A stretch of 64,000 nucleotides of DNA from Mesorhizobium ciceri biovar biserrulae WSM1271. GTDB lineage: Bacteria; Pseudomonadota; Alphaproteobacteria; Rhizobiales; Rhizobiaceae. The position numbers and the translations under genes are program-made. This document shows, piece by piece, positions 34,101 to 44,010 of this stretch (positions within the stretch are counted from its first letter, which is position 1; each line of letters opens with the position of its first letter). The stretch covers positions 1,821,501 to 1,885,500 of the forward strand of contig NC_014923.1 of the NCBI RefSeq assembly GCF_000185905.1, given 5' to 3'. The notes beneath the pieces are model-generated. The model worked only from the letters and a program-made list of their open reading frames with translations, made no database searches and was not told the origin of the DNA.

Positions 34101-35675
34101 TCAGATCATCTTCCAGGCGATATAGACCAGCGTCACGGCAATCACCCAGAGTGCCCAGCGGCCGGAACGGCTGTAGCGCGCCTCGGCCTTGCCGATGGCG
34201 TGGGCGGTGGTCTCGTCGAAGCGCAGGCCGTGCTCGGCCATCAGGTCGATCTCGCGCGACAGCCGGTCAGTGCGCGCCGCAAGCTCGGGCACCTGGCGGG
34301 CCAGCGTCAGCAGCGCCTTGGCGCCATCGCGCGCATCCATCATCATGCCACGCGGCCCAAGATTGCCTGATATCCAGTCGCCGACCACCGGCTCGGCAGT
34401 CTTCCACATGTTGAAGGCCGGGTCGAGCGTGCGCGCCACGCCCTCCACCACCACCATGGTCTTCTGCAGCAGGATCAGTTCGGGCCGCGTCGCCATGTCG
34501 AAGAGCTCGGTAACCTCGAACAGCAGCGTCAGAAGCTTGGCCATCGAGATGGTCTCGGCCGGCTGGCCATGGATCGGCTCGCCGATCGCCCGGATCGCCT
34601 GCGCGAAGGCCGCGACATTGTGCTGGCGCGGCACATAGCCGGCCTCGAAATGGACCTCAGCGACGCGCAGATAGTCGCGCGTGATGAAGCCGTAGAGGAT
34701 TTCGGCGAGGAAGCGGCGCTCCTTCTTGCCGAGCCGGCCGGCAATGCCGAGATCGACGGCGACGATGGTGCCGTTCGCCTCGACGAACAAATTGCCCGGA
34801 TGCATGTCGGCGTGGAAAAATCCGTCGCGCAGCGTGTGGCGCAGGAACGACTGGATCAGGTTGGTGGCGATGGTTTTCAGATCGTGGCCCGCCGCGACCA
34901 GTCCGGCAATGTCGTTCATCTTGACGCCGTCGACCCACTCCATGGTCAACACGTCGCGGCCGGTACGCTCCCAGTCGACGGACGGCACGCGAAAGCCGGG
35001 GTCGTGCCTGGTGCTTTCGCCGAGCTCCGAGAGGGCCGCCGCCTCGAGGCGAAGATCCATCTCGATCCTGGTGGTCTGCGCCAGCGTCTGGGTGACCTCG
35101 ACCGGCCGCAGCCGGCGTGAGGAGGGAATGTATTTCTCCTGCAGGCGAGCGGCAAGGAAATAGCTTTCGAGATCCTGGAAGAAGCGGCGGCGCACGCCGG
35201 GCCGGATCACCTTGACCGCCACCTTGGTGGCAACGCCGTCATGCATGGCATCGGCGGCATGGACCTGGGCGATGGAGGCGGCGGCGACCGGATCGCCGAA
35301 TTGCGCGTAGAGATCGCCGACTTTGCGCCCGAGCGAGGCTTCGATGGCCGCTATGGCTTCGGCCTTCGGAAAGGTGTGCATCTTGTCCTGCAACATGGCG
35401 AGATCGAGCGCCATGTCGTTGCCGACGACGTCGGGCCGTGTCGCCAGGAACTGGCCGAGCTTTACATAGGAGGGACCGAGCCGGACGACCGCCTTGGCCA
35501 GCCGGTCGCTGCGCTCATAGGCCAGCGCGCGGCGGCGCGTGAACAGCCGTGCCATCCGCCAGCCGAACTTCGGCAGGCCGGACAGTTCCTCACCCGGCAG
35601 AGCGGCGACGACACCCTCGCGGACCAGCACCCAGCCGGCCCTTACGAGCCGGAATCCTGCACTGACATTGCTCAT
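34101..35675 (-). CDS. ubiB: UbiB-type atypical kinase for ubiquinone biosynthesis
   Basis: A 524-residue ABC1/ADCK-family protein. Key signs are the KxGQ motif in PSYVKLGQFLATRPDVV, the VAVKVIRPGVRRRF lysine region, HADMHPGNLFV and AVDLGIAGRLG. Two C-terminal hydrophobic segments anchor it at the membrane (last one at WALWVIAVTLVYIAW). It supports coenzyme Q synthesis, perhaps as an ATPase that handles lipid intermediates. It follows ubiE on the same strand with about 70 bases between. A toxin-antitoxin pair separates it from coaBC downstream. Confidence 0.93.
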   Translation of the reverse strand: MSNVSAGFRLVRAGWVLVREGVVAALPGEELSGLPKFGWRMARLFTRRRALAYERSDRLAKAVVRLGPSYVKLGQFLATRPDVVGNDMALDLAMLQDKMHTFPKAEAIAAIEASLGRKVGDLYAQFGDPVAAASIAQVHAADAMHDGVATKVAVKVIRPGVRRRFFQDLESYFLAARLQEKYIPSSRRLRPVEVTQTLAQTTRIEMDLRLEAAALSELGESTRHDPGFRVPSVDWERTGRDVLTMEWVDGVKMNDIAGLVAAGHDLKTIATNLIQSFLRHTLRDGFFHADMHPGNLFVEANGTIVAVDLGIAGRLGKKERRFLAEILYGFITRDYLRVAEVHFEAGYVPRQHNVAAFAQAIRAIGEPIHGQPAETISMAKLLTLLFEVTELFDMATRPELILLQKTMVVVEGVARTLDPAFNMWKTAEPVVGDWISGNLGPRGMMMDARDGAKALLTLARQVPELAARTDRLSREIDLMAEHGLRFDETTAHAIGKAEARYSRSGRWALWVIAVTLVYIAWKMI

Positions 35676-35745
35676 GGCAGCGCCAACCCTGCCGGCTCTT
35701 TGAACCGGCATAGCACGCGTCGATTGTGAGAAATGCGGTCCGGCC

Positions 35746-36522
35746 TCAAAGCTTCCAGCCCGAATGAAGTGCTGCAATACCGCCGGAATAGTTGCGGAAG
35801 GAAACGCGGTCGAAGCCGGCGCGGGAAATCATCGTCGCGAAATTCTGCTGGTTGGGAAACCTGGCGATCGATTCGACCAGATAGGAATAGGGCTCGCCGT
35901 CGCCGGTGACCATCTTGCCGATCTTTGGAATGGCATTGAACGACCAGGCTTCATAGGCCTTGTCGAGCAGCGGCATCTCGACCTCGGAAAATTCCAGGCA
36001 CAGGAAGCGCCCACCGGGCTTCAGCACGCGAAACGCTTCGCCCAAGGCCACCTCGATGCGCGGTACGTTGCGGATGCCGAAAGCGATGGTATAGGCATCG
36101 AATGTGGCATCAGGGAAGGGCAGTTCCTCGGCATTGGCCTCGACGAAATCGGTGTTGCCGGACAGGCCCTTCTTTTCGGCCCGGTCGCGGCCGACAGCCA
36201 GCATCGAGCCATTGATGTCGAGCACAGTGGCATGGGCATTGCCGTGGCTGGCATCGACGATGCGAAAGGCAATGTCGCCGGTGCCTCCGGCAACGTCGAG
36301 CACCTTCCAGCCCGCCCGTTTAGGCGGATTGAGCCAGGTGACCATGGCGTCCTTCCACAGACGGTGCAGGCCGGCCGACATCAGATCGTTCATCAGGTCG
36401 TAGCGGTTGGCGACCTTGTGGAAAACATCGTTGACCAGGGACTGCTTGTCGCCAGCCCCTACACGCTTGAAACCATAGGAGGTTTCCATGCCGCCCGCGG
36501 CCGTGGTTCTCTCAACTGACAT
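35746..36522 (-). CDS. ubiE: Ubiquinone/menaquinone C-methyltransferase
   Basis: A 258-residue SAM-dependent methyltransferase acting on the quinone ring. It has the UbiE opening [25 protein letters not shown], the SAM-binding [15 protein letters not shown], then [19 protein letters not shown] and [12 protein letters not shown]. The C-terminus [15 protein letters not shown] is typical. It is divergent from add with 134 bases between, and its stop is followed by ubiB. Confidence 0.95.
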   Translation of the reverse strand: MSVERTTAAGGMETSYGFKRVGAGDKQSLVNDVFHKVANRYDLMNDLMSAGLHRLWKDAMVTWLNPPKRAGWKVLDVAGGTGDIAFRIVDASHGNAHATVLDINGSMLAVGRDRAEKKGLSGNTDFVEANAEELPFPDATFDAYTIAFGIRNVPRIEVALGEAFRVLKPGGRFLCLEFSEVEMPLLDKAYEAWSFNAIPKIGKMVTGDGEPYSYLVESIARFPNQQNFATMISRAGFDRVSFRNYSGGIAALHSGWKL

Positions 36523-36656
36523 TTTTTTGATCCGTCATAAAACCGGCGGGACCATAGCCGATCGATGGTGCGGGCGCTATTGTTTAAGGCGCGGTGTTCA
36601 GCCGCGCTTCCAGGTGGCGGGTTTTCGAGACCTGGACGGACCGACGGGATGATTGA

Positions 36657-37631
36657 ATGCCTTTGAAAGCGGAACTGCACTGCCACATCGAAGGGGCAGC
36701 GGCGCCCGAACTCGTCATCCGCCAGGCGCAGAAATATGGCAAGGACACCTCGCCCTATATCCAGAACGGTTCCTTCGTCTGGCACGATTTCACCTCCTTC
36801 CTGGCGGCTTATGATTTTTCCGCCGATCTGTTCCGGACCGAGGAGGACTATGCGCGGCTGGCCGACCACTATCTGACCAGCCTTGCCCGCGATGGCGCCA
36901 TCTATTCCGAGGTGTTCACCTCGCCGGACCACGCTAAAAAAGCCGGCCTGTCGCCCAAGGCCTATACCGACGCGCTCGGCGAAGGCATGGCCCGCGCCAA
37001 GGCCAAGACCGGCATCGAGGGCCGCATGATCGTCACCGGCGTGCGCCATGTCGGCGTCGAGTCGATCGAGCAGGCGGCGCGCTTCGCGGCGCGCTGCGGG
37101 CATCCGCTGGTCACCGGTTTCGGCGTTGCCGGCGATGAGCGGATCGGTGATATGGAGGACTATGTCAGGGCTTTCGAGATCGCTCGCGAAGCCGGGCTCG
37201 GCATCACCATCCATGCCGGCGAACTGACGGGCTGGGAGACCGTCCAGGCGGCGCTGGATCACATCCGCCCGTCCCGCATCGGCCATGGCGTGCGCGCCAT
37301 CGAGAACCTGGACCTCGTCCGGCGCATCGCCGACGAGGGCATCGTGCTGGAATGCTGCCCCGGTTCCAACATCGCGCTCAAGGTGTTCGACAGTTTCGCC
37401 GATCATCCGTTTCCGGCCCTGCAGGCGGCAGGCTGCAAGGTGACGCTCAATTCCGACGATCCGCCCTATTTCTGGACCTCGCTCAAGCGTGAATACGATA
37501 TCGCTACCGAGCATTTCTCGATGAACGACAAGGCGCTGACCGCCGTCACCAGAACGGCCATCGAGGCCGCTTTCGTCGATAGAAAGACAAAGACGGCACT
37601 TCTTGCCCGGTTGAACAGCGCGGCACGCTGA
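36657..37631 (+). CDS. add: Adenosine deaminase (or adenine deaminase) family
   Basis: A 324-residue zinc hydrolase that converts adenosine to inosine, or adenine to hypoxanthine. It has the metal-binding [10 protein letters not shown] (His-X-His) near the start, HAGELTGW with the third His and Glu, [11 protein letters not shown] with the catalytic His and [11 protein letters not shown] with the Asp pair. The family splits by substrate, which needs comparison to settle. Followed by upp on the same strand. Inosine could feed the phosphorylase encoded in the opposite-strand cluster. Confidence 0.9.
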   Translation: MPLKAELHCHIEGAAAPELVIRQAQKYGKDTSPYIQNGSFVWHDFTSFLAAYDFSADLFRTEEDYARLADHYLTSLARDGAIYSEVFTSPDHAKKAGLSPKAYTDALGEGMARAKAKTGIEGRMIVTGVRHVGVESIEQAARFAARCGHPLVTGFGVAGDERIGDMEDYVRAFEIAREAGLGITIHAGELTGWETVQAALDHIRPSRIGHGVRAIENLDLVRRIADEGIVLECCPGSNIALKVFDSFADHPFPALQAAGCKVTLNSDDPPYFWTSLKREYDIATEHFSMNDKALTAVTRTAIEAAFVDRKTKTALLARLNSAAR

Positions 37632-37775
37632 TTTCCGCCGACAAAGCTGTGGTCGGTGCGGGCCAAGCGGTTCCTTGGCCGGCGCATTGCCGCTAGGGTT
37701 CGCCCAGGCAGCTTGAAGCGGCGCGTCCGAAAGGGCGATGCGCGCATTTTCGGGCGCAGGCATCAGGAGAACACC

Positions 37776-38405
37776 ATGCAGGGCGTCACCGTCGTCGACC
37801 ACCCGCTTGTCCAGCACAAGCTGACCATCATGCGCAAGAAGGAAACCTCGACGGCGGGCTTCCGCCGGCTGCTGCGCGAAATCTCGCTGCTGCTCGGCTA
37901 CGAGGTCACCCGCAATCTCGAACTGACGACGACGACCATCGAAACGCCGATGGAAACGATGGAAGCGCCGACGCTCGAGGGCAAGAAACTGGTCTTCGCC
38001 TCGGTGCTGCGCGCCGGCAACGGCTTGCTGGAAGGCCTGCTCGACCTGGTACCGGCGGCGCGCGTCGCCCATGTCGGTCTCTACCGCGATCACGAAACGC
38101 TGGAGGCGGTCGAATATTTCTTCAAGGCGCCGAGCGACCTCGCCGACCGGCTGGTGATCGTCGTCGATCCGATGCTGGCCACCGCCAATTCGGCGATCGC
38201 GGCGATCGACAAGCTGAAAGAGCGCGGCGCCACCAACATCCGTTTCCTTTGCCTGCTGGCGGCGCCCGAAGGCATCGAGCGCTTCATCAAGGCGCATCCG
38301 GACGTTCCCGTCTTCACCGCTTCGATCGACCGCCAGCTCAACGAGAAGGGCTACATCATGCCCGGCCTCGGCGACGCCGGCGACCGCATGTACGGGACCA
38401 AGTAA
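37776..38405 (+). CDS. upp: Uracil phosphoribosyltransferase
   Basis: A 209-residue salvage enzyme making UMP from uracil and PRPP. It opens [19 protein letters not shown]. It contains the PRPP loop [32 protein letters not shown] and the C-terminal [18 protein letters not shown]. The length is normal. The open frame starts 40 codons earlier, but a CAGGAGA site supports this ATG. It works with deoA and cdd, which supply uracil. Confidence 0.95.
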   Translation: MQGVTVVDHPLVQHKLTIMRKKETSTAGFRRLLREISLLLGYEVTRNLELTTTTIETPMETMEAPTLEGKKLVFASVLRAGNGLLEGLLDLVPAARVAHVGLYRDHETLEAVEYFFKAPSDLADRLVIVVDPMLATANSAIAAIDKLKERGATNIRFLCLLAAPEGIERFIKAHPDVPVFTASIDRQLNEKGYIMPGLGDAGDRMYGTK

Positions 38406-38512
38406 TATCAGACCAAGTCGCCTGGTACGATTTACCAAATATTTACGCAAAGGCGCGGTTTTGGCGCGCGTTAAAGCGGCAAACACCATCCGGGCTTAAC
38501 GATCGGCTGTCA

Positions 38513-38615
38513 CTACAGCGCCGCGCGTCCGTTTCGGACGCGCAAAGGACGCTGTAGCACTTTGATTTTGTGCATGAGCCTTTCCGAAAATCGTTCCCGA
38601 TTTTCGGGGTCATGC
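38513..38615. repeat. Rhizobial intergenic repeat (RIME-like), copy A
   Basis: This element folds as two parts. The first has an outer 8-bp stem (38513-38520 with 38550-38557) around a 9-bp inner stem. The second has a 10-bp perfect stem (38584-38593 with 38598-38607) bracketed by GCATG and CATGC. A TTTGATTTTGTGCATG linker joins the parts and recurs in copy B, with a diverged form in copy C. Confidence 0.7.
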
Positions 38616-38629
38616 GGCGAGGCCGATCC

Positions 38630-39193
38630 ATGCTGCGCAAACTTCTGATCCTCGCCGTTTTCGCCGGTACATCGGCATCGATACCGATTGTGTATCAGTC
38701 GAATCCGCAACTTGTCGAAAACCTGCTGAGGTCGGCGGTGCCGGGCAAACAAGCGGTCGAAGCCCAGCCGAACGTCAATCTGGCATCGGTGCCCAACAAG
38801 CCCGCGGCACCGCTGCCGATGGGCCGCAAGGTCCTCGTCGCGGCAGACGAACGCGGGCATTTCTCGTCACCCTTCAAGCTCAACGGACGTCAGGTCGACG
38901 GCATGATCGACACCGGCGCTACATTGGTCGCCATCAACATTTCGACGGCACGCAGGATCGGCCTGTCGCTGAACGCTTCCGACTTCAACCGCGAGGTCAA
39001 CACCGCCAACGGCACCATCAAGGCGGCTGTGGCCATGATCGACCGCCTGCAGATCGGCAACATCACGGTCAACGACGTCCAGACCATCGTGCTCGACGAC
39101 AGGGCGCTGCGCACCAATCTGATCGGCATGAGCTTCCTCAACCGGCTCGACAAATACCAGGTCGAGAACGGCACGCTTCTGCTCGTTCAGTAA
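38630..39193 (+). CDS. Retropepsin-like clan AA aspartic protease (TIGR02281 type)
   Basis: A 187-residue membrane-anchored protein with one hydrophobic N-terminal segment (about residues 4-20) and a single retropepsin-like domain (about 68-185). The catalytic Asp94 lies in GMIDTGATLVAI, and a second signature is NLIGMSFLNRLDKYQ. It should act as a homodimer outside the cytoplasm or facing it, depending on topology. A GAGG site sits eight bases before this ATG; an in-frame ATG 18 bases earlier is less well placed. Repeat copy A lies directly upstream. Confidence 0.85.
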   Translation: MLRKLLILAVFAGTSASIPIVYQSNPQLVENLLRSAVPGKQAVEAQPNVNLASVPNKPAAPLPMGRKVLVAADERGHFSSPFKLNGRQVDGMIDTGATLVAINISTARRIGLSLNASDFNREVNTANGTIKAAVAMIDRLQIGNITVNDVQTIVLDDRALRTNLIGMSFLNRLDKYQVENGTLLLVQ

Positions 39194-39194
39194 C

Positions 39195-39286
39195 TAAAGC
39201 GCGTCGCGTTCGAGGCGCCTTTGGTCTTTGATTTTATGCATGTCGTTTTCCCAAAACCGCTGCGCACATTTGGGCGACCTGCATTA
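39195..39286. repeat. Rhizobial intergenic repeat (RIME-like), copy B
   Basis: It shares with copy A a CTTTGATTTTATGCATG core followed by complementary arms (CCCAAA and TTTGGG, then CGAC with GTCG) and a closing TGCAT. It fills the gap between the aspartic protease stop and the deoA stop. Confidence 0.65.
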
Positions 39287-40603
39287 GCCGCGCGGCAGAA
39301 TCCGCCGGATGACCGACTTGTCGGCGGCCGGCTTCGAAGCGCCGACCGTATAGGCTGAAAGCACGGCGTCGGCGGCGGCCTCGGCATCGGCCAATGAGCG
39401 GGCATGGACCAGCGCCAACGGCTCGCCAGCCCGAACCTCGGCTCCGACCGGCAACAGCCTGGTGATACCGACCGCGGGGTCGACCTTGTCGTCCGGTCGC
39501 GTGCGTCCGCCTCCCAGGCCGACCACAGCGAGCCCGACGTCGCGGGTGGCGATGCCGATGACGAAGCCATTTGCGGTCGCCTTGACGGCAAGTTCGATCG
39601 CCGCCGCAGGCAGATATTTTTCCGGTTTCTCGATGAAATCGGCGGGGCCGCCAAGCGCGGCCACCATGCGTGCGAAAGTGGCGGCGGCGCGGCCGCTGGC
39701 GAGCGTCTCGGTGGCGCGCCGCATGCCATCCTGGTTGGACGACACCAGCCCGGCCCACTGCAGCATTTCGGCGGCCAGCGCCAGCGTCACATCTTCGAGC
39801 CGACGGTCACGATACCGGCCGGTGAGGAAATCGACGGCGTTGCGCACCTCGACTGCGTTGCCGGCGGCCGACGCCAGCGGCTCGTTCATGCCGGTGATCA
39901 ACGCCGAGGCCTTCAGTCCGGCGCCGTTGGCGATCTCAACCAGGCTGTTGGCGAGTGCGGTGGCGTCGCGCGATTTTTCCATGAAGGCGCCGTTGCCGAC
40001 CTTGACGTCGAGCACCAGCGATTGCAGCCCGGCCGCCAGCTTCTTCGACAGGATCGAAGCGGTGATCAGCGGCACCGATTCGACCGTGCCGGAGACGTCG
40101 CGGATCGCATAGAGTCGTCGATCGGCGGGCGCGAGGTCGGCGGTCTGGCCGATGATGGCACAGCCTGTTTCGAGCACCGCCTTGCGAAACAGCGCGACAT
40201 CGGGCTGGCTGATGTAGCCCGGGATGGCATCCATCTTGTCCAGCGTACCGCCGGTGTGGCCAAGGCCACGGCCCGAGATCATCGGCACATAGGCGCCGCA
40301 GGCGGCGACGATCGGCGCCAGCATCAGCGAGACATTGTCACCGACGCCGCCGGTCGAATGCTTGTCGGTGACCGGGCCAGGCAGGTCAGACCAGTCGAGC
40401 ACATCGCCGGAATCGCGCATCGCCAGCGTCAGCGCCACGGCCTCGTCGCGGTTCATGCCGTTGAAGAACACCGCCATGGCGAAGGCGCCGGCCTGGCCGT
40501 CGGTAACGGCGCCTGACGTCACGCCCGCGACGAAGCCGGCGATCTCCTCCTCCGACAGCCTGAGGCCATCGCGCTTGCGGCGGATGATTTCCTGGGGAAG
40601 CAT
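39284..40603 (-). CDS. deoA: Thymidine phosphorylase
   Basis: A 439-residue enzyme that cleaves thymidine (and deoxyuridine) with phosphate. It has the family beginning LPQEIIRRKRDGLRLSEEEI and the phosphate-binding VTDKHSTGGVGDNVSLMLAP. These are followed by GRGLGHTGGTLDKMDAIPGY and the VLDVKVGNGAFM stretch. The length is normal for DeoA. Its ATG overlaps the stop of punA, so the genes are translated together. Last gene of the nucleoside uptake and breakdown operon. Confidence 0.95.
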   Translation of the reverse strand: MLPQEIIRRKRDGLRLSEEEIAGFVAGVTSGAVTDGQAGAFAMAVFFNGMNRDEAVALTLAMRDSGDVLDWSDLPGPVTDKHSTGGVGDNVSLMLAPIVAACGAYVPMISGRGLGHTGGTLDKMDAIPGYISQPDVALFRKAVLETGCAIIGQTADLAPADRRLYAIRDVSGTVESVPLITASILSKKLAAGLQSLVLDVKVGNGAFMEKSRDATALANSLVEIANGAGLKASALITGMNEPLASAAGNAVEVRNAVDFLTGRYRDRRLEDVTLALAAEMLQWAGLVSSNQDGMRRATETLASGRAAATFARMVAALGGPADFIEKPEKYLPAAAIELAVKATANGFVIGIATRDVGLAVVGLGGGRTRPDDKVDPAVGITRLLPVGAEVRAGEPLALVHARSLADAEAAADAVLSAYTVGASKPAADKSVIRRILPRG

Positions 40604-41412
40604 CAGATCTCCAGCAGTCCGTCGCGGAACACGCGCTGCAGGATCGTCGCCAGCCGCGCGCCGCCGACCGGCGCCATGTCCTTGGTCTCCTGGTGCGAAA
40701 GCTCGGCCCCGGTCATGCCGGCCGCCAGATTGGTGATGACCGAACAGGCGGCGACGCGCAGTCCGAGGAAGCGGGCGAGAATGACCTCCGGTACGGTCGA
40801 CATGCCGACCGCATTGGCGCCCATGATGCGCGCCATGCGGATTTCGGCCGGCGTTTCGAAGCATGGGCCGGAGAACCACATATAGACGCCCTTGTGCAGG
40901 GTGGTGCCGGTCGCTTTTGCCGCCCGTTCGATGGCCTGGCGGATGCCGGCATCATAGGCTTCGGTCAGGCCGACGAAACGCCGGTCGCTTGGTTCGCCGA
41001 TCAGCGGGTTGGTGCCCGAGAAATTGATGTGGTCCGATATCAGCATCACCGAGCCCGGCGGCATGTCCGGATCGACCGAGCCGGCGGCATTGGTGAGGAT
41101 CAGTTTCGTGATGCCGATGCCGGCAAGCACTTCCAGCACCGGCCGCATCGCCGCGGCGTTGCCGTGCTCATAGTAATGGGCACGGCCCGACAGCAGCAGC
41201 ACCGGCACGCCGGCAAACAGCCCTGCCACCACTTCGCCGGCGTGCCCGGTGACACCGCTTCTGGGAAAGCCGGGCAGGTCTGCATAGGAGATGCGGATCG
41301 GGTTCTCGATCTGGTCGACCAGACCGCCGAGGCCCGAGCCGAGCACCAGTGCCGTGGCCGGCGCCAGGCCGTCCAGCTTTTCGACGAGATGATCCAGGGC
41401 TTTTTCCGTCAT
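40603..41412 (-). CDS. punA: Purine nucleoside phosphorylase (trimeric type)
   Basis: A 269-residue phosphorylase for inosine/guanosine type nucleosides. The LVLGSGLGGLVDQI start, SGRAHYYEHG, TNAAGSVDPDMPPGSVMLISDHINF and GPCFETPAEIRM stretches are those of the trimeric PNP family. The late VGMSTVPEVILAR completes it. It lies between cdd and deoA with ATGA overlap to deoA. Together they turn imported nucleosides into bases and sugar phosphates. Confidence 0.93.
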   Translation of the reverse strand: MTEKALDHLVEKLDGLAPATALVLGSGLGGLVDQIENPIRISYADLPGFPRSGVTGHAGEVVAGLFAGVPVLLLSGRAHYYEHGNAAAMRPVLEVLAGIGITKLILTNAAGSVDPDMPPGSVMLISDHINFSGTNPLIGEPSDRRFVGLTEAYDAGIRQAIERAAKATGTTLHKGVYMWFSGPCFETPAEIRMARIMGANAVGMSTVPEVILARFLGLRVAACSVITNLAAGMTGAELSHQETKDMAPVGGARLATILQRVFRDGLLEI

Positions 41413-41442
41413 CGTTGCCAGCTGTTCATTTGAGCCTGTTGC

Positions 41443-41835
41443 TCATTTCAAAATATCGCCGCGGAAGCCGTAAGGCAGCATGTCGCCCATGGTCACGGTT
41501 TCGGCCACACCCGCATTGTCGCAGAGATAGAGCTTTGTTTCCGGCCGGCAGAATTCGGCAAGCCGCTGGCGGCAGCCGCCGCAAGGCGAGCATTTGGCCA
41601 TGCGTTCGGCAAGCACGGCGATTTCCACGATCTTGCCGCCGCCGCCCATGATGTAGTGGCCGAGCGCCGTGGTCTCGGCGCACCAGCCTTCCGGATAGGA
41701 GGCGACTTCGATGTTGGCGCCGGTAAAGACGCGACCGTCCTCGGTGCGCAGGGCAGCGCCGACCGGAAACTTCGAATAGGGCGCGTAGGCCTTGGCCATG
41801 GCGGCCTTGGCGGCCTCGAACAGATCATGCGACAT
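41443..41835 (-). CDS. cdd: Cytidine deaminase
   Basis: A 130-residue homotetrameric-type zinc enzyme converting cytidine to uridine. The catalytic Cys-Ala-Glu is in EGWCAETTALGHY and the zinc Cys pair in SPCGGCRQRL. It also has FTGANIEVASYP. Encoded 30 bases before punA and after the two permease genes, in the same direction. Confidence 0.94.
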   Translation of the reverse strand: MSHDLFEAAKAAMAKAYAPYSKFPVGAALRTEDGRVFTGANIEVASYPEGWCAETTALGHYIMGGGGKIVEIAVLAERMAKCSPCGGCRQRLAEFCRPETKLYLCDNAGVAETVTMGDMLPYGFRGDILK

Positions 41836-41897
41836 TCAAATGTTCTCTCCGATGATCGTGTCCAAAACCCGGCACCAAGCCGCCGCGTCGCTCCGGC

Positions 41898-42869
41898 TCA
41901 GCGTTCCTTGACGTAAGGCACGCCGCCGGCGCGTGGCGGAATGGCCTTGCCGATGAAGCCGGCGAGCAGGATGACGGTGAGGATGTAGGGCAACGCCTGC
42001 ATGAACTGCGCCGGCACCTTGCCGATGATGGGCAGCGGGGATCCTTGCAGGCGGATCGACGCAGCGTCCAGGAAGCCAAACAGCAGGCAGGCGAACATGG
42101 CGTTGACCGGTTTCCACTTGGCGAAGATCAGCGCGGCCAGCGCGATATAGCCCTTGCCGGCGGTCATGTCCTTCACGAAGCCGCCATTCTGCACCATCGA
42201 CAGATAGGCGCCGGCGATGCCGGTGAGGATGCCGGTGCAGATCAGCGCCCGGTAGCGCAGCCAGGCGACCGAGATGCCGGCGGTGTCGACGGCGGCCGGG
42301 TTCTCGCCGACGGCGCGAAGGCGCAGGCCGAAGCGGGTGCGAAACAGCACCCACCAGGTGAACGGCACCATCAGGAAGGCAAGATAGACCAGGATCGAGT
42401 GGCCCGACAGGAGTTCGGCATAGATCGGTCCGATGATCGGCACGTCGCGGATGGCCTCGGCGCCCGGCAAGGTGATGGCCTCGAAGCGCTCGCCCGGTTG
42501 CAGCGCCGGCGTGCGCCCGCCCTGCTGGAACCAGGCCTGGCCGAGGATGATGGTCGAGCCGGCGGCGATGAAATTGATCGCCACGCCGGAGACGATCTGG
42601 TTGCCGCGATGAGTGATCGAGGCAAAGCCGTGGATCATGGCGAAGGCGACCGAGATCACGACCGCCATGCCGAGGCCGAGAAAGGCCGAATGGAATACGG
42701 AAGCGGCCGCCGCACCGGCAAAGGCGCCGACCAGCATCTTGCCTTCGAGGCCGATGTCGAAGATGCCGGCGCGTTCCGAATAGAGCCCGGCGAGGCAGGC
42801 AAGCAGCAGCGGCACCGAGAGGCGGATGGTGGAGTCCAGTGTCTGGATGATCGCGTTGAACACATCCAT
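41898..42869 (-). CDS. Nucleoside ABC transporter permease, second subunit
   Basis: A 323-residue inner-membrane subunit of a BMP-type nucleoside importer. It begins FNAIIQTLDSTIRLSVPLLLACLAGLYSE and has ERAGIFDIGLEGKMLVGAFA. The conserved GENPAAVDTAGISVAWLRY loop contacts the ATPase. Eight to ten membrane segments are visible. The chosen ATG is two bases after the stop of the preceding permease gene, and the frame upstream of it overlaps that gene. Confidence 0.9.
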   Translation of the reverse strand: MDVFNAIIQTLDSTIRLSVPLLLACLAGLYSERAGIFDIGLEGKMLVGAFAGAAAASVFHSAFLGLGMAVVISVAFAMIHGFASITHRGNQIVSGVAINFIAAGSTIILGQAWFQQGGRTPALQPGERFEAITLPGAEAIRDVPIIGPIYAELLSGHSILVYLAFLMVPFTWWVLFRTRFGLRLRAVGENPAAVDTAGISVAWLRYRALICTGILTGIAGAYLSMVQNGGFVKDMTAGKGYIALAALIFAKWKPVNAMFACLLFGFLDAASIRLQGSPLPIIGKVPAQFMQALPYILTVILLAGFIGKAIPPRAGGVPYVKER

Positions 42870-42870
42870 C

Positions 42871-44010
42871 TCAGGCACCTTTCCCCTTGACCGCTTCCAT
42901 GCCGACCGATCGCGGACTGAACGAGGCAAACAGCGCCTGGATGTAGGGCCGGAACATGTGCTCGAGGGCACCGGCAAACAGGATCACCAGGCCTTGAATG
43001 ATGACGATCATGTCGCGGCTGATTGCCGGCATCTCGAAGGCGAGTTCGGCGCCGCCCTGGTAGAGCATGCCGAACAGGACCGCCGCCAATACGATGCCGA
43101 AAGGGTGCAGGCGGCCCATCAGCGCCACGGCGATGCCGACGAAGCCGGCGCCGGAAACGAAGTCGATGGCGACATTGTGCTGATCGCCCATCACCGGATT
43201 GAGCGCCATCATGCCGGCCAGTGCGCCCGAGATCATCATGGCGGTGATGATGATGCGGGTTTCGGAAATGCCGGCATAGCGTGCCGCCTTCGGGCTGTGA
43301 CCGTAGGTGCGCATCTCGTAGCCGAGCTTGGTGCGCCAGATCAGCAGCCAGACCAGGAAGGCCATGACCAGCGCCAGCAGGAAGGTGACGTTGAGCGGCG
43401 CCGAACGGATCTTGGCGCCGAACAGCTCGATGATCCAGTTGAGTTTGGGCAGTTCCGCGCCGGCGAGGAAGTTGCGCGTCTGCGGCGCTTGCGAGGCGGC
43501 TGGCTTCAACGGGCCGACCAGCAGGTAAACCATGATCGAGGCGGCGATGAAGTTGAACATGATGGTGGTGATGACGATGTGCGAGCCGCGCTTGGCCTGC
43601 AGATAGGCCGGGATAAGCGCCCACAATGCGCCCACCGCCGCCGCAGCAATGATCGCCAGCGGGAAGGTCAGCCACCATGGCAGTGTACTGTCGAAGCTCA
43701 GGCAGACGATGGCGATGCCAAGGCCGGCGATGTAGGCCTGCCCCTCGGTGCCGATGTTGAACAGGCCGCAATGCGCGGCAACCGCCACCGAAAGCCCGGT
43801 GAAGATGAAGGTGGTGGCATAAAACAGGGTGAAGGCGATGCCAGTGCCTTTGCCGAAGGCGCCTTCGACCAGGATGACGGCGGCGCGCAACGGATTCTCG
43901 CCGACGAGAAGCACGACGAAGCCGGCGACGACGAAGGCGACGAACAGATTGATCAGCGGGATCAGGCCATAGTCGGCCCAGGCCGGTAGTTTGGCGTAAG
44001 GCGTGCTCAA
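42871..44010 (-). CDS. Nucleoside ABC transporter permease, first subunit
   Basis: A 379-residue permease of the same transporter. Sequences such as FIFTGLSVAVAAHCGLFNIGTEGQAYIAG and the cytoplasmic GHSPKAARYAGISETRI loop mark it as the larger permease of the family. It overlaps the ATPase gene by four bases and precedes the second permease gene. Confidence 0.9.
   Translation of the reverse strand: MSTPYAKLPAWADYGLIPLINLFVAFVVAGFVVLLVGENPLRAAVILVEGAFGKGTGIAFTLFYATTFIFTGLSVAVAAHCGLFNIGTEGQAYIAGLGIAIVCLSFDSTLPWWLTFPLAIIAAAAVGALWALIPAYLQAKRGSHIVITTIMFNFIAASIMVYLLVGPLKPAASQAPQTRNFLAGAELPKLNWIIELFGAKIRSAPLNVTFLLALVMAFLVWLLIWRTKLGYEMRTYGHSPKAARYAGISETRIIITAMMISGALAGMMALNPVMGDQHNVAIDFVSGAGFVGIAVALMGRLHPFGIVLAAVLFGMLYQGGAELAFEMPAISRDMIVIIQGLVILFAGALEHMFRPYIQALFASFSPRSVGMEAVKGKGA

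Noticed and set aside
36459..38489. Long minus-strand open frame of about 676 codons opposite add and upp
   Set aside because: It is antisense to two clear enzymes and lacks a ribosome site and motifs.
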